Assembly (NCBI RefSeq): GCF_023159225.1
Contig: NC_063171.1
Coordinates: 39,277,378 to 39,341,377, forward strand
Source: Perognathus longimembris pacificus
Lineage: Eukaryota > Chordata > Mammalia > Rodentia > Heteromyidae
DNA: 64,000 bases
Direction: 5' to 3'
Shown here one piece after another: positions 57,210 through 64,000 of this stretch. The notes beneath the pieces were generated by a model. It saw only the letters and a program-made list of their open reading frames with translations, was not told where the DNA came from and ran no database searches. The position numbers and the translations under genes were made by a program. Positions within the stretch are counted from its first letter, which is position 1; every line of letters begins with the position of its first letter.

Positions 57210-59587
57210 TGATTCCCACCCCCCTCCTCTCAGCCTCCCTGATGAAGAGTTGACAATCTCACCGCCCACCCCTCCCCATCCTGGGCTCCTCCCGCTCGAC
57301 CCCCACTTCCTTTCTTGTGCTCCATGTCCTGTTGACGGTTACATTTGTGTATAATTATTATATTATTATTATTATTATATATTTTTTAATTTGGATTCTC
57401 GCTTTGGAGAGAGGGATGCTCTCATCCTCTCTTTCTCACCTCCCCCACCATTTTCACTGGTGGGGGCTCTCTTTTTGCGGGAAGGGGGGGTCACTTTGCA
57501 CGTTGTACACATATGCTGCAGGAAGGGGGTGGGGGGCCCGGTACGCCTTTGGGAAAGGACAGGTGCCGAGCCCTGCATGTGGAGCCCTCCCACCCCATCC
57601 CCCAGACAGAGGGAAAGAACCAAAAAACTACCAAACAACAAAACCCATACAATAGACTGAACCCCAAAGTTGGCTTGATGTTGGGTTTGTGTTTCAAGGG
57701 GAGTGTGAAGAGGCGGAAGTGTTCTGCTTCTGGGCTGTTCACACGGTGGCAGGCACACAGGCCAGTTCCCGGGCCTGGCCCCACCTCCTCTCTACACATG
57801 CACAAACACTCTGATCCTTGTGCGCCTGCATCCCTGAGGTCTGTGGGTGCTGGGAAGGCTGCCTGGGAACCTGAAGCTGGGGCAGGGCTTTGAGGTGGGG
57901 CCTCTCTGGTAGCACATTGGAGATAAAGACAGCCAGGAGGAGAGGGCTGAGAAGGACAGAAGGGCTGGGCAAGGGATGAACTGGGGTCCTCTTCCTCCCC
58001 CAGCTTTCTCTCTAAGGTATACAGTGCAATAGCTCCCTATCCCTCAGTTGACCCAGCCCCATCAGCTGGCCACAAGTGCAGGGAGACTGGGGAGAAGAAC
58101 TCTGGCGAGGTGGCCTCAGGGCTAGGCCTGTCAGCCTTAGGCTCCTCTGGGGTGCCTGAGAGCTAGAGCCTTCCATCTGTGGGGCGGGTGTGGAGAGGGC
58201 ACTTCCTCTCCCATGCACACTTCCGGAGGAGTGGACACGGGGATGGTCTGCAGAGGCAGGAAGCCCCCACAGAGGAGGCCCACCAGCCCAGGGCCCTCCC
58301 CAGCCCCTCCTCCTCGCTCCTTCCCCTGTCCCAGCTCCTTGCTCTTGGCACCCTCATTGTCTTGCTACCTCCTAGTCCCGCCACCTCCAAGCTGCATCCC
58401 ACCTTCCCTCTTGGCTACTGTAATTGTAAATAGCAACCTTTGGAAAACCTTAGCAGTGTAACAGTCCAGGAAACTGGGTTTTTTGTTGTTGTTGTTGTAT
58501 TGATATGAAATGAGATTCTATTTTTGTCAAAGTATATTGTAATAATAATGACTCAAATGGCCCGTACTGTACAGATGAGATTCTTCTGCTGTTCTTGCTC
58601 TCTTCCCCACCCCAAGTCTGCCCGCTCTGCTGCCTCCTCAGTGGAGCCGCGCGGGGCAGGGGCCCAGGGACAGTGAAAATACAGAATCCCGAGACTCGGG
58701 CTGGATTAGAGATCAAACTGGAGGGGGCGGGCCTCTGGCCTGCTCTGTACTGCCACACGCCCTCACGGGCCTGGCCTAGGCCAACAAGCTTACCCCCCCT
58801 ACTCCATACAAGCCCAGCCCCTCTGCCCAAGGAGGCAGTGCTTCCATCCGGAGCATAGAGTTAGACAAGGTCCATTTTAGTGGTAGACGATGGTCTTTGC
58901 CCACCTGTGACCCACCCTCTTGCAGTATTTCAACACTTGATGCAAGGAAGGAGCCAGAAGCAGAGGGATGTGTGACACACATAACCTGAGTGTGCTCATG
59001 AGGGCATCTGGTATTTATGTGTCTGAGTGTAGTGCACCCTTGTATTTACGTCTGCGTGTGTGACTGCAGGGGGTGTGTACCTTTATGTGCCTCTGAGCCT
59101 GGCTGGGTGACTCTTGGTATGACTGGAGCTCTGAGGGTGTGTCTCCGTCTGTGTGGCTGTGCGTGTGTGTTTACAGAAGGACAGGGGGCTGTGCCAGCCC
59201 CTCAGCCCTGGCTTCCAAGCTCTGTGATCCCACTCCCTTCTGCTCCTGCCCTCAGCTTGGACGTGTTTGTATTGCAGTCGGGGGGCCTTTGGCAGTTGGC
59301 CCACGTTACTTTTCCCCACAGCCTACCTCTGCCAGGGCTTCCTTCCAGGAGCCTTTGCTTCAACACACGGCGTCCACTTAGTCCTCAACACCTTGACACG
59401 CAGCTCCCTTTCCTGCCCCCTTTCCTTTCCTACTTTCAGAGCGAAGTTTAGTCCTCTTTCTCCCCGAAGCTTTGTCCTCAACTGGGCAGTGATCTTCCTT
59501 CCTCATGGTGTCACTTGCTGACTAGGCAAGGACTTCAGCCCACCTCTCCCGAAGGTTCTTAGTTGGAGTTTCAAGAATTGATGGGAC

Positions 59588-59668
59588 TAATGGTGTAGCT
59601 CAGTGGTGCAGCACTCCCTAGGATGCATGAGGCTCTGAATTTCATCCTCAGCACTGAAGGGGAAAAGC
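59588..59668 (+). repeat. ID-like monomer inside the MEF2D 3' UTR
   Basis: atggtgtagctcagtggtgc through catcctcagcactgaagggg, diverged; it would be transcribed in the sense direction. Confidence 0.68.
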
Positions 59669-59734
59669 AAAGAAAAATACCTGATCAGGGCTTTGAAAGA
59701 AGCCAGGGTGTTGTCCTGTGCACATGTGCTCATC

Positions 59735-59820
59735 AGAACTTTGCCCAGTGCCTGGTACATAGTAAGTGTTCAATAAATGCTGAATGAGTGAATGGTTAAA
59801 CGATAGGTGCTCAATAAACA
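59735..59820 (+). repeat. MIR/L2-type tail with two AATAAA hexamers
   Basis: cagtgcctggtacatagtaa, gtgttcaataaatgctgaat and ggtgctcaataaaca follow the well-known 3' tail shared by MIR and L2. AATAAA occurs at 59772-59777 and 59813-59818. Confidence 0.65.
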
Positions 59821-59968
59821 TCAGATGACTGGCCTCTTAGGCTATTCCCACCACCACTCTGCCCACTTTTCTAGACTGAACTTGGCCACCACCATGCCGG
59901 TGGGCTAAGGACCCCTGTAGTTCTTGTTTCAATATTCACCAGTTTTTCCCTCTGCCTCATGAAGACAA

Positions 59969-60001
<33 letters not shown>
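59969..60001 (+). repeat. (TG)n repeat in the MEF2D 3' UTR
   Basis: About 15 TG units followed by TCTG/TCCA repeats to 60042. In the sense RNA this is a UG repeat. Confidence 0.95.
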
Positions 60002-60770
60002 TTGTCTGTCTGTCCATCCATCTGTCCGTCCATCCATCCCCTTCTCTCCGTGACAGTAGGGGTTGGTCTGTGAACGAATATGCGACATTTCTGCTATTTA
60101 GTATCCCAAGGTTTTTCTTAGGGGTAGAGGTTACTGGCTGGCCAGATGGATGGGTCCCTGGGAACCCAAACCTCAAGTGGAGACTTAATTTCTTCTTCCT
60201 CTCACAAGCCAAATTTGCCTCCACCCACTCTCAAAAATCACACACACAACAAACTGGGCATTTGCCAAAGTAATCACTGGAGTCGTTCAATGCCCCCACC
60301 CCCGCCCCAGGTTTCCCACAGCTTTCAGGGACAGTGGGCAAGAGGACCCCCACACACCTCAACAGAACACACACCATTTCCTGTCCCCTAGCAGTGCACG
60401 CAATGCAGCGAGACTGACCCCTGGTCCCCACCCAACCCTCCCTATCTTGGACAGGAAGGAAGTAATGCACCTTCTCTTGCTGATTATTTATTTGTTTGGA
60501 GAGACAGAAATGATGTAAAAGTGTATCTAGAAATATCTATATCTATATATTTTTAACGTACTCCTTGGAATCCCCCGGGGTAGGGGGTGGGGGGATTGGA
60601 GCTGTCATGGAGGCCAGGAGACATGGAGCCTGGGAACTCCTTGTTCTCCCCTCTTTGCCTCTTCCCACCCCTAAGCAGTTAGTAGAAGGACTGGGATTTG
60701 TATGGGGGAAGGGGGGCTGGGATGTTCCTTGGAGAATCTGGATTCTCTGTTCTACCCCATTCAAGTCCCA

Positions 60771-60808
60771 GGGGGGGAGGGAGGGAGGGAGGGAGGGAGG
60801 GAGGGGGC
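60771..60808 (+). repeat. (GGGA)n tract in the MEF2D 3' UTR
   Basis: A G7 run followed by seven GGGA-type units on the sense strand, meeting the pattern of four or more G3 runs with single-base loops. Confidence 0.93.
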
Positions 60809-61044
60809 CGGCCACAGAAGTGACCCACTCCCAAACCCGACAATCACCCACACTCCTGGGGCTCCTGGGTCCTGGGGCAGGGCGAGTCCAAGTGTGTGGC
60901 TGTTGATTTGTTTTGAATATTTCTTTTCGTGCTGTATGGTGATGCTTTCTTAGTATTCTACACAATAAGAAGACAAAGTCCTCGAGATTCTTATGAGTTT
61001 TGTTTGAAAACTCTTTCACTATATTTGTTGTAAAGAGGTTTACT

Positions 61045-61050
61045 ATTAAA
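61045..61050 (+). terminator. MEF2D: MEF2D poly(A) signal
   Basis: ATTAAA within tactattaaaagaaaaagaa, followed by T-rich DNA from about 61070. The position and the surrounding bases agree with the MEF2D transcript end as I recall it. Confidence 0.7.
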
Positions 61051-61273
61051 AGAAAAAGAATACACGTTTCTGATACCTTGGCTTGGGTTTTGCTTTTTGG
61101 GGGTAACAGGATGGGGTGGCTCTGGCGTGGGAAGAGGCTGGTGCTTTACCTCAGCTGGGAAAGAGAGTGGACGTTTGTGGTTGTCTATGGGGGAAGGTGC
61201 TGCCAGTTCCTCCAGTGTCTGTGGATTTCTTCCAGAAGGGCACAGCCCTAGGATTAAGTTGATGTCATTAGAT

Positions 61274-61500
61274 GCCTCAGGAGAGGCAGGGCAGTGGCTC
61301 AAGCCTATTAATCTCTAGCCTTTTGGAAAGAAGAGATCAGGGGATCTAGGTTTGAGGCCACACTGGGCATAAAAGTTCGTGCGACTCCATCTCATTCAGT
61401 GCTGGGTGCAGGGGTGCACACTTGTGACACCCAATGACAGAAGCACTAGGAGGATTGCAATCCTGGCCAGCCTGGACATCAAGCAAGAACCTGCCTTTAA
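61274..61500 (+). repeat. Two diverged B1 fragments in tandem
   Basis: ggcagtggctcaagcctatt at 61288 and gctgggtgcaggggtgcaca from 61400, each lacking the right half. Confidence 0.6.
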
Positions 61501-61507
61501 AATAACC

Positions 61508-61750
61508 AACCCCAGCTGTAATCCTGGCTGGCTACTTGGGAGACTGGGATCTGAGGATTTTAGTTCAAAGCCAGTCCAGGCAGGAAAGTCCATGAGACTC
61601 TTACCTCCAATTAACCAGAAGTGGTGCTGTGGCTCAAAGTGGTAGAGCACTAGCCTTGAGGGGAAAAAAAAGAGCTTAGAGATAGCACCCAGGCCCCAAG
61701 TTCAAGCCCCATGACCAGTACCAACACCACCACCACAGCAACAACAAAAA
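61508..61750 (+). repeat. B1-Geo SINE
   Basis: cagctgtaatcctggctggc through caagccccatgaccagtacc, with a CCA/CAA-rich tail. Confidence 0.8.
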
Positions 61751-61766
61751 ACAAGGTGTAAAGGAG

Positions 61767-61850
61767 GAGCTGGAGGTAGCTCAAATGGTGGAATTACTTG
61801 CCTTATGAGTGTAAGGCTCTAGATTCAGTCCCCAGTGAAGCAAAGTCACA
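61767..61850 (+). repeat. ID-like monomer
   Basis: gagctggaggtagctcaaat through gattcagtccccagtgaagc. Confidence 0.65.
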
Positions 61851-62263
61851 GATGGAGCTCATATCCAGCAGGGCACATTGCCTCAGCACTCTTCACCTGT
61901 TCCAAAAGACCCCCCCACCTGGTCCCCATCAGCCAAGACAGGCCACTCCTCCCCTTGGTGTACACACAGTACAGTGGGGCCAAGGGCTAGATGTGGGGAC
62001 TAAAGGGGCTGGTTTACTCCTCTATACCTGGCCTATGCTAAGGAGCCACAGAAGCAAAATGAGTGAGGGACCCATCTAGTAGCCAGGAGAGGTCTACAAA
62101 TGTCTAAAATCCACACTGCATGCTTAGCTGTTGTTGCTGAACATGAAGTTGTAAGAGACCAGTCAGACAAGTCATAGAATGTCTTTGAGCCTTGGATCTT
62201 CTCATCTGCAAAACTCCTCAGCAAGCAGGGATAGAGGGTCAACGCACAGAATAAGAAGAGCTG

Positions 62264-62502
62264 GGTAGCCAGTGGCTCATGTCTGTAATACTAGCTACTC
62301 AGGAGGCAAGAGATTTGAAGATTGTGGTTCAAAGCCAGCCAGCCTGGGCAGAAAAGTCCCTGTGAGATTCTTAACTCCAATTAACCACTCAAAAACTGGA
62401 AGTGGAGGTATGGCTCAAAGTGGTAGAGTGCTAGCCTTGAGCAAATTGCTCAGGGATAGTGCCCATCCAGGCCCTGAGTTCAAGCCCCACAACTGACAAA
62501 TG
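62264..62502 (+). repeat. B1-Geo SINE
   Basis: gtagccagtggctcatgtct through aagccccacaactgacaaat. Confidence 0.85.
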
Positions 62503-62650
62503 GGGGGTGGGGGGAAGGAGGAAAGAAGATACTGTCCTCCAAAATGGCTTCAGACAATCCCTGCCTGGTGTTCATGCCCTGGTGTAGTCACTTCCCACAG
62601 TTTCACGGTGTTACCAGTGAAGAAGTTAGAAGAGATGGCTTGTGACTTCT

Positions 62651-62850
62651 TTTTTTTTTTTTTTTTTTTTGGCCAGTCCTGGGCCTTAGCACTGTCCCTG
62701 GCTTCTTCCCGCTCAAGGCTAGCACTCTGCCACTTGAGCCACAGCGCCGCTTCTGGCCGTTTTCTGTATATGTGGTGCTGGGGAATCGAACCTAGGGCCT
62801 CGTGTATCCGAGGCAGGCACTCTTGCCACTAGGCTATATCCCCAGCCCCC
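62651..62850 (-). repeat. Young IDL-Geo SINE with 14-bp target-site duplication
   Basis: Antisense copy. GGCTTGTGACTTCT is repeated at 62637-62650 and 62851-62864. It lacks about 14 bases near its 3' end compared with the otherwise matching copy at 19021-19256. Confidence 0.95.
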
Positions 62851-63486
62851 GGCTTGTGACTTCTAATGCCAAGTCATAGCTTCTAGTTTTTGCTCATTTA
62901 TCCTGGGGTAAGCCAGACACCATGCCCCACAGAGAGGCCCACTTTCAAGGAACAGGTGCCTCCTGCCAGCTGCCATTTGAGTGAGATCATCTTCTTTGCC
63001 CTTATTACTTCCTCAGATGTCTCTATAGGTAAGAACCTACAGGTAAGATGCAATCTCCAGTCCCCCTGTTACCACGGGAGGCAGGATCTTTCTCTGATGT
63101 GACCAGAACAGCCAGATCCTAAGTAAAGTATCTATCTGTGCCTCGGATTGTCTGACCTGCCCTTCCTTCCCCACAAGCATCACCCCATGTGGTAAGCCTT
63201 ATTCTTGCCCACGACTTCCTGTTCTCTTCCCTGCCTGGTGTTCCCTAGTCCCTGTGTTGCCACATGGAGTCCTTGGAGTAGTAGTTCTGGCTACTGGGCT
63301 GTAGTGGGATATAATGAGTGTCCCTTCTGAATTGCAGCTGGTACTCCATTGTCCAAGGACTCTTTCTCTGCTGTAACTGAGTAAGAACATGTTCATGAAG
63401 AGTGTCATGAGATCAAAGCAGCCAAGATGACTAAGATGCCTTAAGATGTTGTCCAATGCCAGAGGGACTTCTTATGAATAGAAAAG

Positions 63487-63491
63487 TGTGC

Positions 63492-63526
<35 letters not shown>
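63487..63526 (+). repeat. (TG)n microsatellite
   Basis: About 18 TG units with two CG variants at the start. Confidence 0.93.
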
Positions 63527-63527
<1 letters not shown>

Positions 63528-63540
63528 CCACAGAGAAGCG

Positions 63541-63772
63541 GGGTGCCAGTGGCTCACACCTGTAATCCTGGCTACTCAGGAGGCTGAGACCTAAGGATTG
63601 AGGTTCCAAGCCAGCCCAGACAAGACAGTCTGTCAGACTGTTATCTCCAGTTAACCACCAGAAAACTAGAAGTAGTGCTATGGTTCAAAAGCGGTTGAGC
63701 ACTAGCCTTCAGCAAGAGATCAGGGATAGTGCCCAGTCCCTGAGTTCAAGCCCCATGACTGACCAAAAAAAG
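63541..63772 (+). repeat. B1-Geo SINE
   Basis: ggtgccagtggctcacacct through caagccccatgactgaccaa. Confidence 0.86.
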
Positions 63773-64000
63773 CCATCGAGATTTTAGTATTGTGGCTGAA
63801 ATGTGACCTATCCTATCTTCCCACTCATGGACAATCTTGAAGCTCTGTAAGTATGGTATGAAGAATTCTGGGTTTGGCATAATGCAGAAAATGTTCAGTT
63901 CCTGATTGTGCAGCTTGCTGGCTTTGTGGCCTTGGGTAGTCACTATCTCTTTAAGCCTGTGTTTCTGTACAACAGAGCTAACCTTTGCCTGTTTCTACTT

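Larger units (their letters stand above)
57210..61070 (+). other. MEF2D: MEF2D 3' UTR
   Basis: About 3.9 kb of mostly unique sequence ending at the ATTAAA signal. It begins with an A/T-rich TTATTATTATT block (57349-57390). It also carries a Pumilio-type TGTAAATA at 58425-58432, let-7 seed matches CTACCTC at 58365-58371 and 59323-59329, an ID copy, an MIR-type tail, a UG repeat and a G-rich tract. Functions of these sites are inferred from motif only. Confidence 0.8.
61071..64000. other. Intergenic DNA downstream of MEF2D
   Basis: SINE-rich. Unique stretches are 61850-62263, 62865-63486 and 63773-64000, in which I see no exon or recognisable frame. Confidence 0.75.

Noticed and set aside
57210..61070. 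Open frames of 60-160 codons in the MEF2D 3' UTR
   Set aside because: They lack recognisable domains and overlap on both strands; the region is explained as untranslated.

Overview
The window is nuclear DNA of a mammal, almost certainly a rodent. It contains intron-rich vertebrate genes, a CpG-island promoter, MIR-like ancient repeats, and dense young SINEs of two kinds. One kind has an ID-like (tRNA-Ala-derived) left half, the other a B1 (7SL-derived) left half; both carry the same right half. As I recall, a dimeric SINE of the first kind, named IDL-Geo, was described from geomyoid rodents (kangaroo rats, pocket mice, pocket gophers), so that group is my best guess for the host. I use the names IDL-Geo and B1-Geo below. 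The gene order IQGAP3 then MEF2D in the same orientation matches human 1q22.

Layout. (1) 47-6737: nine 3' exons of IQGAP3 (+ strand), encoding about the last 384 residues (end of the GAP-related region, linker, RasGAP_C domain and terminal tail), followed by a 3' UTR to about 7750. (2) 7.75-22.3 kb: intergenic DNA packed with SINEs, simple repeats and MIR remnants; no coding gene is recognised. (3) 22.38-25 kb: SINE-free, promoter-like DNA containing a CRE, two CACGTG boxes, an octamer, a CCAAT-box cluster and a perfect MEF2 site. (4) 25.9-27.8 kb: CpG island with the non-coding first exon of MEF2D, whose donor is at 27045/27046. (5) 27.0-42.7 kb: MEF2D intron 1, nearly SINE-free in its 5' part, with clusters of candidate regulatory motifs. 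(6) 42690-57209: coding exons of MEF2D, including both alternative alpha exons and the 21-nt beta exon. Every exon junction keeps frame, and the alpha1 form is 520 residues. (7) 57210 to about 61070: MEF2D 3' UTR with UG repeat, G-rich tract and ATTAAA signal. (8) 61.07-64 kb: SINE-rich intergenic DNA.

How the genes relate. IQGAP3 is a cytoskeletal scaffold linked to proliferation. MEF2D is a MADS-box transcription factor of muscle, neuron and immune differentiation. They are neighbours, not an operon. The most informative non-coding signals concern MEF2D itself: MEF2 consensus sites upstream of it and in its first intron (possible autoregulation), RBFOX motifs placed after the alpha2 and beta exons, and a 57-nt intron between alpha1 and alpha2 that should force mutual exclusion and that would remain in frame if retained. 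No undescribed protein system is evident. The newest-looking observations are the structure of the shared SINE right half, which itself looks ID-derived, and the regulatory motif arrays.
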